Shown: piece by piece, positions 8,127-15,373 of the stretch
Position numbering within the stretch: position 1 is the first letter of the stretch
Layout of the letters: each line of letters opens with the position of its first letter
Assembly (NCBI GenBank): GCA_963718315.1
Contig: CAVQZC010000006.1
Span: 1-64,000, forward strand
From: CAVQZC01 sp963718315
GTDB taxonomy: Bacteria > Actinomycetota > Thermoleophilia > Gaiellales > JAICJC01
Reading direction: 5' to 3'
Length of the DNA: 64,000 nucleotides
Translations under genes and position numbers: made by a program
Notes under the pieces: model-generated
The model's input: the letters and a program-made list of their open reading frames with translations, nothing else
Told to the model about the DNA's origin: nothing
Database searches by the model: none

Positions 8127-9660
8127 CTACCCGTCTTCGCCCTCGAACGCCGGCTGCAGCTCCCTGGCCGGCGGGTGCTCGGGCGCCTGTCCCGCCGACG
8201 GCGACATCTGGTTGATCGCCTGCAGGTCGCGGTTGCGGAGGAACGCGGCCGACATGACGACGCCGAGGAGCAGCATGCCCGCTCCGGTGATGAAGCCGGC
8301 GTGGTAGCCGGACACCACCGCGTTTGCCATGTCCGCCGGGGACGGCACGTGGCCGATCGCGTTCAGGTGGGCCGTCGTGCGGTTGGTCGCGACGGTGGAC
8401 AGGATCGCCAGGCCCAGCGCCCCGCCGATCTGCTGCGACGTGTTGAACAGGCCGGAGGCAAGCCCGGCGTCCTCAGCGCCCACGTTGGTGGTTGCGATCA
8501 GGGTCATCGGGACGAACGTGAACCCGAGGCCGAGCCCCATCACGACCAGGCCGGGCAGCACGTCGGCGACGTAGCTGCCGCCGACCGGCGCCCGTGACAT
8601 CAGCACCAGGCCGAGCGCGCCCGACCGTCATGCCCGTGATCGCGACGGCGCGGACGCCGAACCGGGCGATCACCTGCTGGGCGACGGCCGATGCCCCGAT
8701 GATCGCCGCTGTCAGGGGCAGGAAGCCGAGACCGGCCTGCACCGGTGAGAGGTGCAGGATGCCCTGGACGTAGAGCGTCTCGAAGAAGAACACGGCGAAC
8801 ATCCCGCCGGACACCGCGAACAGCACGGCGTTCCCGACGCTGAGCGTGCGGATGCGGAAGATGCTCAACCGCACCAGCGGCGCCTTGCTCCGCTGTTCGA
8901 TGAAGACGAACGCGCCGATCAGTGCTGCCGCGACCGCCAGCAGGCCGATCGTCTTGGCGGACGTCCACCCGTAGTCCTGGGCCTTGACGATGCCGAAGAC
9001 AAGGATGACCAGGCCGCCGGTGATCGAGATCGCCCCGCCCAGGTCGAAGGTGCGGTGCCGCAGGGTGCCACGCGAGTCCTGCACCACCCGCCACGCGGCG
9101 GCCAGCGTGAGGATGCCGATCGGCACGTTGACGAAGAAGATCCAGCGCCACGTCGCGTACTCGGTCAGGATGCCCCCGGCGATCAGGCCGAATGCCCCGC
9201 CGCCGACGGCGATCGCCGCCCACACGCTCATCGCGCGGGCCCGGTCACGGCCCTCGGCGAAGGTCGTGGTGACGATCGACAACGCGGCCGGCGAGACCAT
9301 GGCGCCGCCCAGGCCCTGCAGGGCGCGGGAGAGGATCAGGAACTCCGAGCTCGTGGCCAGGCCGTTGAGCATCGATGCGCCGGTGAACAGAATGACTCCG
9401 CCCATGAACAGCCGGCGCCGCCCGAACAGGTCGGCCGCGCGGCCGCCCAGCAGCAGGAAGCCGCCGAACAGCAGCGTGTAGGAGTTGATCACCCACTGCA
9501 GCGAGCTGTCGGTGAAGTGGAGGTCCTTCTGGATGGTGGGCAGGGCGACGTTCACCACCGTCGCGTCGAGCACCACCATGAACTGGGCCAGGCAGACGAT
9601 CGCCAGCACCAGCCAGGGGTTGTGGGTGTGTTCGTGCTGTTGCTTGATCGCGGTCTGCAT
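8127..9660 (-). pseudogene. DHA2-type MFS efflux pump, interrupted by a one-base insertion
   Basis: The first 350 or so residues (ATG 9660) read as an EmrB/QacA pump: LATVFIVVLDATVVN-like helix 1, GRAADLFGRRRLF loop and VNVPIGILTLAAAWR. At about 8620-8622 the frame breaks in a GGG run. Removing one base restores AVAITGMTVGALGLVLMSRA and the rest of the protein down to 8127. Without the break it would be about 510 residues with 14 helices. The promoter and TetR gene look intact, so this may be a sequence error and not true decay. It is controlled by the divergent TetR gene. Confidence 0.85.
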
Positions 9661-9690
9661 GGTTGGGTGTCCCCCTGAGTCCGGTATAAT

Positions 9691-9733
9691 CGGAACAATG
9701 GTTCCGGATCACTATACGGAACGCACGTTCCGT
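9691..9733. promoter_or_regulatory. Paired TetR operators
   Basis: Two related dyads lie between the pump and the TetR gene: CGGAAC-N4-GTTCCG (9691-9706) and ACGGAACG-CA-CGTTCCGT (9716-9733). Both contain GGAAC/GTTCC half-sites. The right-hand one fills the spacer of the pump promoter. The left-hand one lies just after a TATAAT (9685-9690) that could serve the TetR gene. Binding by the adjacent TetR protein is inferred, as is standard for divergent TetR-pump pairs. Confidence 0.75.
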
Positions 9734-9740
9734 TTGTCAA
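9711..9740 (-). promoter_or_regulatory. Sigma-70-like promoter of the efflux pump
   Basis: On the minus strand TTGACA (complement of 9735-9740) and TATAGT (complement of 9711-9716) are separated by 18 bases. The perfect operator palindrome 9716-9733 fills the space between them, so a bound repressor would block RNA polymerase directly. Translation of the pump would begin about 45 bases after the predicted start of transcription. Confidence 0.7.
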
Positions 9741-10334
9741 ATGACTGATGTCGTTCCCAGCACTGACCAGCAGGCCGAGCGGCGAATGCGCGCCGATGCT
9801 CAGCGCAATCGCGCCCGGATCCTCGAGGTGGCGCACGAGACGTTCTCGCAAGAAGGACTGAGCGTCCCGGTCGATCTCATCGCCGAGCGCGCGAATGTCG
9901 GGGTGGGGACGCTCTACCGCCACTTCCCGACCAAGGAGGCGCTGGCCAGCGCGATCCTGGGCAGCCGCCTCGAGCAGCTGATCGGTGAGGCCGAGGAGCT
10001 GGAGCGCTCGCCGGATCCGGGCGATGCCTTCTTCGGGTTCCTGCGGCTGATGGCGGAACGCAGCTCGGCCGACATGGCGCTGGCGGATGCGTTCGCCGAG
10101 GCCGGCTACGACGTCAAGTCGACCAACGTTCAGTTCAAGGAGCGGCTGCTCGAGACGCTCGGCCGGATGCTGCGCCGTGCCCAGACGGCCGAGGCGGTGC
10201 GCGCCGATCTGAACGCGGACGACGTGCTCGCCCTGATGGCCGCCTCGTGCATGGCAACCGGCCGCTTCGGCCTCTCCGGGGCCGACCGCGACCGGGTGCT
10301 AAGCGTGGTCTTCGACGGCCTGCGACCGCGTTAG
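9741..10334 (+). CDS. TetR-family transcriptional repressor
   Basis: This 197-residue protein has an N-terminal HTH (NRARILEVAHETFSQEG followed by VDLIAERANVGVGTLYRHF, the TetR hallmark 'GTLYRHFP') and a helical ligand-binding C-terminal domain of the SbtR-like type. It diverges from the DHA2 pump, whose promoter is overlaid by matching palindromes, so it should repress the pump and itself. ATG 9741 directly abuts the pump's -35 box and has no good ribosome site. An internal ATG at 9786 is possible. It overlaps the end of the AhpD-like gene by four bases. Confidence 0.92.
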   Translation: MTDVVPSTDQQAERRMRADAQRNRARILEVAHETFSQEGLSVPVDLIAERANVGVGTLYRHFPTKEALASAILGSRLEQLIGEAEELERSPDPGDAFFGFLRLMAERSSADMALADAFAEAGYDVKSTNVQFKERLLETLGRMLRRAQTAEAVRADLNADDVLALMAASCMATGRFGLSGADRDRVLSVVFDGLRPR

Positions 10335-10784
10335 GACGCCACTGCCGCCTCGACCGGCGGCTGGAGCCCGGTTGCGACTCCGAGCAGGTTCCAGGCGTTG
10401 ATCGCGATGATGACGCCGATCAGGTTGCCCAGCTCCTCGGCGTCGAACTGCGCAGCGGCGTCTGCGTAGACCGTCGTCCGGCACGCCGGCGTCCGGCAGC
10501 CGGGTCATCGCCTCTGCCAGCGCCAGCGCGGCCCGCTCGCGGTCATCGAAGAGCGGTGTCTCGCGCCAGTTGTTCAGCACCAGCAGCCGGCGCACATCCT
10601 CGCCGGCGGTCAGCGCATCGCCGGAGTGGTAGTCCATGCAGTAGGTGCAGCCGTTGATCTGGGATGCCCGGATCCGGACCAGCTCGCGGATCGTTGGATC
10701 GAACGTCGCGCTCTCGTCAAGTGCGTTGATCGCGCGGTAGACCGCAGGTGCGGTCTGGGTGAGTGTGATGCGTTCCTGTGTCAT
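10331..10784 (-). pseudogene. AhpD/carboxymuconolactone-decarboxylase-like protein with a one-base insertion
   Basis: From ATG 10784 the protein reads TQERITLTQTAPAVYRAINA, then the AhpD-type redox site NGCTYCMDYHS with CxxC and the downstream histidine, then LALAEAMTRLPDAGVPDD. At about 10471 an extra base breaks the frame. Removing it gives VYADAAAQFDAEELGNLIGV and IIAINAWNLLGVATG up to a stop at 10331. That completes a typical protein of about 150 residues. Family members act as alkylhydroperoxidase-like thiol enzymes. It diverges from a MocR regulator, which probably controls it. A consensus error is as likely as true loss. Confidence 0.8.
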
Positions 10785-10804
10785 GCCTCCAGCGTAGACT
10801 CCAG

Positions 10805-10852
10805 GTGATCCACTCGACAAGACCATTTCGATGTCATCTGACTGGACCACTT
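10805..10852. promoter_or_regulatory. Putative MocR/PdxR-type boxes
   Basis: Read on the minus strand, three related elements occur: AGTGGATCA (within 10805-10815), AAATGGTCTTG (10818-10828) and AAGTGGTCCAG (10842-10852). They resemble the AAAGTGG-type box I recall for actinobacterial PdxR/MocR regulators. They lie upstream of the AhpD-like gene and around the start of the MocR gene. Assignment is inference. Confidence 0.45.
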
Positions 10853-12243
10853 CAGGCCCCGCGCTCCACCTGACACTGTCGCCGGGCGGCGGCCGCCGGC
10901 AGGCGCTCGAGGACGAGCTGCGAAGGGCCGTACGGGATGGACGGCTGGTGGCCGGCACTCGGCTCCCCGCATCGCGCACGCTCGCGGCCGACCTGGGTCT
11001 GTCGAGGGGCACGGTCGTCGAGGCGTTCGCCCAGCTGGTCGCCGAGGGGTACCTGGAGGCACGCCACGGGTCAGGTACCTGGGTGCGCGAGCTGCCCGCC
11101 ACCGGAGGCGGCGATCCGTCCCCGGAACCGGCGCCTTCGGCACGTCCGGCGCGCTTTTCGCTTCACCCCGGAGTGCCCGACCTGACGGCGTTCCCCGAGC
11201 GCCGGTGGGTGGCTGCCGTGAGAAGCGGGCTGCGGAGGACGCCGGCTGCGGCGCTCGGGTACGGCGATCCCCGGGGCAGCACAGAGCTGCGGCAGGAGCT
11301 GGCGTGGTATCTGGCCCGTGCGCGCGGCGTCGTCTGCGACCCCGACCTGGTGGTGGTCTGCTCCGGCTTCCGCCACGGCCTCTCGCTGGTGGCGCGGGCG
11401 CTTCGCGACAGGGGCATCCGGCGGGTGGCGATGGAGGAGCCGTGTGTCGTCCCGCACCGGGCCGGCGTCCGTGCGTCGGGGCTGGCGGTCGTGTCGCTTC
11501 CGGTGGACGCCCGGGGCGCGCGAACCGACCTCCTGGAGGGCCTGCACGTGTCCGCGGCCGTGCTTACCCCGGCCCGCCAGTTCCCGCTGGGGATGACGCT
11601 TCACCCCGAGCGCCGGGCCGATGTGGCGGCGTGGGCGGCGGACGGTGAGCGCCTGGTGGTCGAGGACGACTACGACGGCGAGCTCCGCTACGACCGCCAG
11701 CCGGTTGGCGCGCTCCAGGCGCTGCTCCCCGACCATGTCGTCTACGGCGGCACGGCAAGCAAGACGCTCGCCCCGGGGCTCCGCCTCGCCTGGCTGGTCG
11801 TCCCGCGGGATCTGCTCGAACCGGTGCTTCGGCTGCGCCGCCTCGAGGACGTCCACGTGCCGGCGCCGGAGCAGGCGGCGTTCCGTGAGCTGCTCGCCAG
11901 CGGCGCGTACGAGCAGCATGTGCGGCGGATCCGGGCCCGCTACCGCGCCCGCCGCGACCGGCTGGTGGAGATGCTGGCCGAGCGGGCGCCCTGGGCGCGG
12001 CCTGCCGGCATCTCGGCGGGGCTGAGCATGCTGATCGAGCTCCCGGAGGGCGCGACCGGCGAGCGGGAGGTGGTCGACCGGGCCCGCCGCCGCTCGATCG
12101 AGCTATTCCCCCTGAGCTTCTTCTACGCCGATCCCACAGGCTCGCGGCCGGGGCTCGTGATCGGATACGGCGCTCTCCCCGAGCACGATCTCGAAGCCGG
12201 CTTCGAGGCGCTGTGCGACCTGCTGGCCGGCGTCACGGCATGA
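10831..12243 (+). CDS. MocR-family regulator (GntR helix-turn-helix fused to aminotransferase domain)
   Basis: This 470-residue protein joins a GntR-type winged helix (GTRLPASRTLAADLGLSRGT, residues 45-75) to a fold-type I aminotransferase-like domain. The latter keeps the PLP lysine in GGTASKTLAPGLRLAWLV and the VVEDDYDGELRY aspartate region. MocR proteins are PLP-sensing transcription factors, not working aminotransferases; they control vitamin B6, GABA or taurine genes. The target here is probably the divergent AhpD-like gene, and possibly the amine-dehydrogenase gene at 24.3 kb whose promoter carries the same motif. The start is ATG 10831. Its end overlaps a gene remnant on the other strand. 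Confidence 0.92.
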   Translation: MSSDWTTSGPALHLTLSPGGGRRQALEDELRRAVRDGRLVAGTRLPASRTLAADLGLSRGTVVEAFAQLVAEGYLEARHGSGTWVRELPATGGGDPSPEPAPSARPARFSLHPGVPDLTAFPERRWVAAVRSGLRRTPAAALGYGDPRGSTELRQELAWYLARARGVVCDPDLVVVCSGFRHGLSLVARALRDRGIRRVAMEEPCVVPHRAGVRASGLAVVSLPVDARGARTDLLEGLHVSAAVLTPARQFPLGMTLHPERRADVAAWAADGERLVVEDDYDGELRYDRQPVGALQALLPDHVVYGGTASKTLAPGLRLAWLVVPRDLLEPVLRLRRLEDVHVPAPEQAAFRELLASGAYEQHVRRIRARYRARRDRLVEMLAERAPWARPAGISAGLSMLIELPEGATGEREVVDRARRRSIELFPLSFFYADPTGSRPGLVIGYGALPEHDLEAGFEALCDLLAGVTA

Positions 12244-12379
12244 AGGCGTACAGCGTCCGCTGGTTGGTGACGTTGTCGTTGGCCCCGAACACGATCATGC
12301 CGTCGCCGATGGCGGGAGTCGACCCCAGGTAGTTGCCGTCGATGGTTGCCTGGGCGAACGAGATCGGCCGGGCGACTAC
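12233..12379 (-). pseudogene. C-terminal remnant of a PQQ-like beta-propeller protein
   Basis: The last 45 or so residues of a minus-strand frame read IDGNYLGSTPAIGDGMIVFG then RTLYAFMP before a stop. This resembles the final blade of a PQQ_2/PQQ-like repeat protein, where 'G-x-LYAF' closes a strand. No upstream coding sequence continues it, so it looks like a leftover 3' end. It overlaps the end of the MocR gene by 11 bases. The similarity is judged by eye. Confidence 0.4.
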
Positions 12380-12447
12380 GTGATCGGTGTCACATCGGAT
12401 TGGGCATCGGGTACGGTGCCCCCCCGTCCCACCGAAGGAGTAGGCCA

Positions 12448-13251
12448 ATGACCGCCGCAGACCGCCGCGCCCGCTTTCGCGCCCTGCACGCCAGCGAGGG
12501 CATCTTCGTCATGCCGAACCCGTGGGACATCGGGTCGGCAAAGATCCTCGAGGCGCTTGGCTTCGAGGCGCTGGCGACCACCAGCGCGGGGTTTGCGCTG
12601 ACCCTCGGCCGGCGTGACCAGCAGGTGAGCCGGGATGAGCTGGTGGCGCACGTGCAGGCGATCGCAGCGGTCGTCGAGGTGCCGCTCTCGGTCGACAGCG
12701 AGCGGCTGTTCGCGCCCGATCCGGCCGGGGTGGCCGAGACGGTGATGATGCTGGCGGCCGCAGGCGCGGCCGGCTGTTCGATCGAGGACTACGACCCGGC
12801 CACCGACTCCATCGACGACGTCGGTACGGCGACCGAGCGGGTCGCCGCCGCGGCCGAGGCCGCCCATCAGGGCGACGACCCGATGGTGCTCACCGCCCGC
12901 TGCGAGAACCACCTGCACGGGATCGACGACCTGGACGACACGATCGCCAGACTGGTCGCCTACAGCGATGCGGGGGCAGACGTGCTCTACGCGCCGGGGC
13001 TCACCGATGCAGGGCAGATCCGCTCGGTGGTCGATGCCGTTGGCAAGCCGGTCAACGTGTTGGGGCTGGTCGGCGCGCCGAGCGTGCCCGAGCTCGGGAA
13101 GCTGGGCGTCCGCAGGGTGTCCACCGGGTCGCTGCTTGCCAACTCCGCCTACGGCGCGATGGTCGCCGGCGCACGTGAGCTGCTGGCCACCGGCACCGCC
13201 GAGTACGCCCGGGTGGGACTGCCGCCGGAGGTGCGCGGGTCGCTCGGATAG
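12448..13251 (+). CDS. Isocitrate lyase/PEP mutase-superfamily protein
   Basis: This 267-residue protein is of the PEP mutase/isocitrate lyase TIM-barrel family. Visible signs are MPNPWDIGSAKILEALGFEA, TTSAGFALTLGRRD, VPLSVDSERLF, CSIEDYDP and ADVLYAPGL near the end. It lacks the KKCGH catalytic loop of true isocitrate lyases, which fits the oxaloacetase/carboxyvinyl-phosphonate or uncharacterised branch. It probably cleaves or forms a C-C bond of an alpha-keto or hydroxy acid, using Mg2+. ATG 12448 follows a gaaggag ribosome site eight bases away. The next gene is a cupin that may be co-transcribed. Confidence 0.88.
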   Translation: MTAADRRARFRALHASEGIFVMPNPWDIGSAKILEALGFEALATTSAGFALTLGRRDQQVSRDELVAHVQAIAAVVEVPLSVDSERLFAPDPAGVAETVMMLAAAGAAGCSIEDYDPATDSIDDVGTATERVAAAAEAAHQGDDPMVLTARCENHLHGIDDLDDTIARLVAYSDAGADVLYAPGLTDAGQIRSVVDAVGKPVNVLGLVGAPSVPELGKLGVRRVSTGSLLANSAYGAMVAGARELLATGTAEYARVGLPPEVRGSLG

Positions 13252-13316
13252 CTTGGGCGCGGATCTGGAGCCAACGATCTAGTCTGCGGGCCGTCCCCTA
13301 CCGGAAGGTTTCAGAC

Positions 13317-13706
13317 GTGTCCGCATACACCATCGTCAATCTGCACGAGATCGAAGGGTCGTCCAACGCGGAGTCCGACGTGATGGCCCGCTTCGGGCGT
13401 AGCCACCTCGACTCCGAGCACCTCGGGGTCAGCTACTTCCGCTACGCCCCGGGCTACCGGTCGCCTCTGGGTCACCGGCACCGCGAGCAGGAGGAGGCCT
13501 ACGTCGTGGTCGGTGGCTCCGGGCGCGTCAAGCTGGACGACGAGATCCTCGACCTGAAGCGCTGGGACGTCGTGCGGGTCGCGCCGGCGACCGTCCGGGC
13601 ATTCGAGGCCGGGCCTGACGGCATCGAGCTCATCGCGGTCGGCTCCGACCGTCCCGAGGGCGGCGACGGCGAGCGGATCGAGGACTTCTGGCCGGCTGCT
13701 GCCTAG
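13317..13706 (+). CDS. Cupin-domain protein
   Basis: This 129-residue protein is a single cupin. SPLGHRHREQEEAYVVVGGSG supplies the HxH...E metal-binding motif 1 (quoted in part here as GHRHREQEEAYVVV), and motif 2 follows later (VRVAPATVRAFEAG). Small actinobacterial cupins of this type are mostly uncharacterised. They may act as isomerases, dioxygenases or sugar-binding proteins. GTG 13317 follows a ggaagg ribosome site. The gene lies 65 bases after the PEP-mutase-like gene on the same strand. Confidence 0.85.
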   Translation: MSAYTIVNLHEIEGSSNAESDVMARFGRSHLDSEHLGVSYFRYAPGYRSPLGHRHREQEEAYVVVGGSGRVKLDDEILDLKRWDVVRVAPATVRAFEAGPDGIELIAVGSDRPEGGDGERIEDFWPAAA

Positions 13707-13734
13707 CGGGCGGAGTTGGTGGTGAGTGTGCAGT

Positions 13735-13875
13735 GACGGCAGCGGACGGTCGATGGCGGACCTACCTTGGAGCGGTCAACCGCCCGCTGCCGTCGCCCAC
13801 ACCCGCGGGGCCTGCCTCTCCCCGGTGAGAGCAGCATCACGGGTGGCCTGCGGGGGAGCGTCACCCTTTCGAGGG
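13735..13875 (+). other. Strongly structured intergenic segment, candidate RNA element
   Basis: Three nested or serial stems occur in a 258-base gap. GACGGCAGCGG (13735-13745) pairs perfectly with CCGCTGCCGTC (13784-13794). CCCGCGGGGCC (13802-13812) pairs with GGCCTGCGGG (13845-13854) around an inner hairpin CTCTC/GAGAG (13816-13831). CCCT-TTCG-AGGG (13864-13875) is a UUCG-type tetraloop hairpin. The segment precedes a tiny zinc-ribbon gene. It does not match a riboswitch family I can name, so it could be a leader element or small RNA. Confidence 0.4.
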
Positions 13876-13964
13876 ATATGTCCGAAATCGGTCGCTTGGG
13901 AGATGGAGCGTCTCACCCGCGGAGCGCTCAAGTGATCTGTGCAAACGCCGAAACAGGATGCACG

Positions 13965-14111
13965 ATGAGCACTCCCAGCCCGCTCAGCGCCGTCGAACGA
14001 CTGGCCCGCGCCGTCAAGATGGCCGCGCAGGGATGGTGCGTCCGCTGCGAGGACGCGCCGGTCGATCGAGACGCCGCGCTCTGCGTTCGCTGCGCGAGCG
14101 GCGACAGCTGA
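13965..14111 (+). CDS. Tiny zinc-ribbon protein (48 residues)
   Basis: The 48-residue product has two CxxC knuckles (GWCVRCEDAP and LCVRCASGD) 11 residues apart, enough for one zinc ribbon, preceded by an amphipathic helix (AVERLARAVKMAAQG). ATG 13965 has an acagga ribosome site eight bases upstream. The function is unknown. Similar tiny zinc ribbons often assist nucleic-acid or ribosome-associated processes, but nothing here shows that. It follows the structured segment, which may be its leader. Confidence 0.5.
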   Translation: MSTPSPLSAVERLARAVKMAAQGWCVRCEDAPVDRDAALCVRCASGDS

Positions 14112-14117
14112 CCGCTG

Positions 14118-14366
14118 CTACTGACCGACCGCGCGTGGCTGCTGCTGGAGGGCGTCGATCTGCTCGATGATCGCGTCCCAGCGGCGGCGGCCGAACACGA
14201 ACGCGCGTGACCGTCCCTGCTCGGCGAGGGAGTGCATCTCGGGCAGGTGCATCGAGCCCGGATCGGCCAGGCCGACCGCGAACGACAGGCTATCGGCCGC
14301 CTTCTTGGTCTGACCCTGGCTCATCAGCCGGCGTACCTCTTCGAGCGTCTCAGAAACCGAGTCCAT
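14118..14366 (-). CDS. Small helical protein of unknown function (82 residues)
   Basis: The product reads as mostly helical: SVSETLEEVRRLMSQGQTKK near the start and RRRWDAIIEQIDALQQQP near the end. No known domain is recognised. ATG 14366 is chosen because AGGAGG lies seven bases upstream. A longer upstream frame is rejected as it has no ribosome site and low-complexity proline-rich sequence. It lies downstream of the nitroreductase gene on the same strand, separated by a 146-base gap containing a direct repeat. It ends six bases from the zinc-ribbon gene. Confidence 0.65.
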   Translation of the reverse strand: MDSVSETLEEVRRLMSQGQTKKAADSLSFAVGLADPGSMHLPEMHSLAEQGRSRAFVFGRRRWDAIIEQIDALQQQPRAVGQ

Positions 14367-14438
14367 TGCTGTGCCTCCTGGATAGCCAACGGGTGCGGCT
14401 CCATCGTCGGCGAGCCTGCCCCCGGCGGGCAATGGGGG

Positions 14439-14498
14439 GTTTGCCTCAACGCTGCGGCCGCCCGGCGGAGCCGTGCAATATGGGTCGTTTGCCTCAAC
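14439..14498 (-). repeat. 12-base direct repeat upstream of the 82-residue gene
   Basis: GTTTGCCTCAAC occurs at 14439-14450 and again at 14487-14498, 48 bases apart start to start, each preceded by a CAAT(AT)GGG-like run. On the coding strand it reads GTTGAGGCAAAC. The pair lies in the upstream region of the 82-residue gene and may be two binding sites on the same helix face. Confidence 0.45.
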
Positions 14499-14512
14499 CG
14501 GTGGGGGCGGAG

Positions 14513-14920
14513 TCAGGCGGCGCGCTCGAGCACGACCACCGGGATCTCGCGGTCTGTCTTCGTCTGGTAGTTGTCGTAGTCGGGCCAGACCGCGGTCATC
14601 GTGCTCCACAGCTCCGGCTTCTCCTCGGGAGTCGCCGTGCGGGCGTGCGCGGCGAACCGGTCGCCCTTGACCTGCACGGTGACGTTCGGGTCGTCCACGA
14701 GGTTCAAGTACCAGGCTGGCGGCGCGTCCGCTCCGCCCTTCGAGGCGACGACCAGATAGTCGTCGCCGTGGGGTTGGAAGATCAGCGCGTTGACCCGCTC
14801 TTTGCCCGTCTTGCGTCCCTTGGTGGTCAGGATCAGGATCGGGGCGCCCCTACCCCAGTCGTACCCCTCGGCGCCGTCCGTCTCGATGTATCGCTTCACG
14901 TGCTCATCACCGAACAACAT
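14513..14920 (-). CDS. Deazaflavin (F420)-dependent nitroreductase-family protein
   Basis: This 135-residue protein matches the Ddn-like family (DUF385): PILILTTKGRKTGKERVNAL, then DDYLVVASKGGADAPPAWYL, LVDDPNVTVQVKG and a C-terminal YQTKTDREIPVVVLER. These split-barrel proteins bind coenzyme F420 and reduce quinones or nitro compounds at the membrane. The length is typical for the short subgroup without an N-terminal extension. ATG 14920 follows a weak ribosome site. Together with the LLM-type gene at 39.6 kb it suggests the organism makes F420. Confidence 0.9.
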   Translation of the reverse strand: MLFGDEHVKRYIETDGAEGYDWGRGAPILILTTKGRKTGKERVNALIFQPHGDDYLVVASKGGADAPPAWYLNLVDDPNVTVQVKGDRFAAHARTATPEEKPELWSTMTAVWPDYDNYQTKTDREIPVVVLERAA

Positions 14921-14999
14921 TGCGTACCTCCGACATTTTTCGAAACGCGCGGAATGCTAGCCAGCCGAGGTGGTCGTCTACCCTCTGGCCGGAGCAGCG

Positions 15000-15344
15000 A
15001 TGGTCACCGTCGATGATGTCCGTTCGGTCGCCGCGAACCTGCCTCGCTCGTACGAGGTGGTCGTCCGCGGCCGGATCAAGTTCCGGGTCGGCCAGATCGT
15101 CTACCTCGCCTTCTCGAAGGACGAGACCGAGATGGGGTTCGGCTTCCCCAAGGAGGAGCGCGAGTACCTGGTCGCGTCGGAGCCGGACAAGTTCTTCATG
15201 CCCAGCGAGCACGACCTGCGCTTCCAGTGGGTCGAGGCGTGGACGGCCCGGCTCGACGTCGCAGAGATGGAGGACCTGGTCGTCTACGCGTGGTCGATGT
15301 GCGTCCCCCGCTACGTCTGGGAGCCGTACGTGCGCCAGGGCTGA
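15000..15344 (+). CDS. MmcQ/YjbR-family protein
   Basis: This 114-residue protein fits the MmcQ/YjbR (CyaY-like fold) family: MVTVDDVRSVAANLPRSYE, RIKFRVGQIVYLAFSKDE, then MGFGFPKEERE and a C-terminal helix-rich part with VEAWTARLDVAEM. The family is often annotated as DNA-binding from its fold, but no function is established. ATG 15000 matches the family start. GTG 14970 is a less likely alternative. It precedes an MFS transporter by 30 bases on the same strand. A second member lies at 47.2 kb. Confidence 0.83.
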   Translation: MVTVDDVRSVAANLPRSYEVVVRGRIKFRVGQIVYLAFSKDETEMGFGFPKEEREYLVASEPDKFFMPSEHDLRFQWVEAWTARLDVAEMEDLVVYAWSMCVPRYVWEPYVRQG

Positions 15345-15373
15345 GCCGGCCCGCCGCCGCTACCGTGTGGCGG

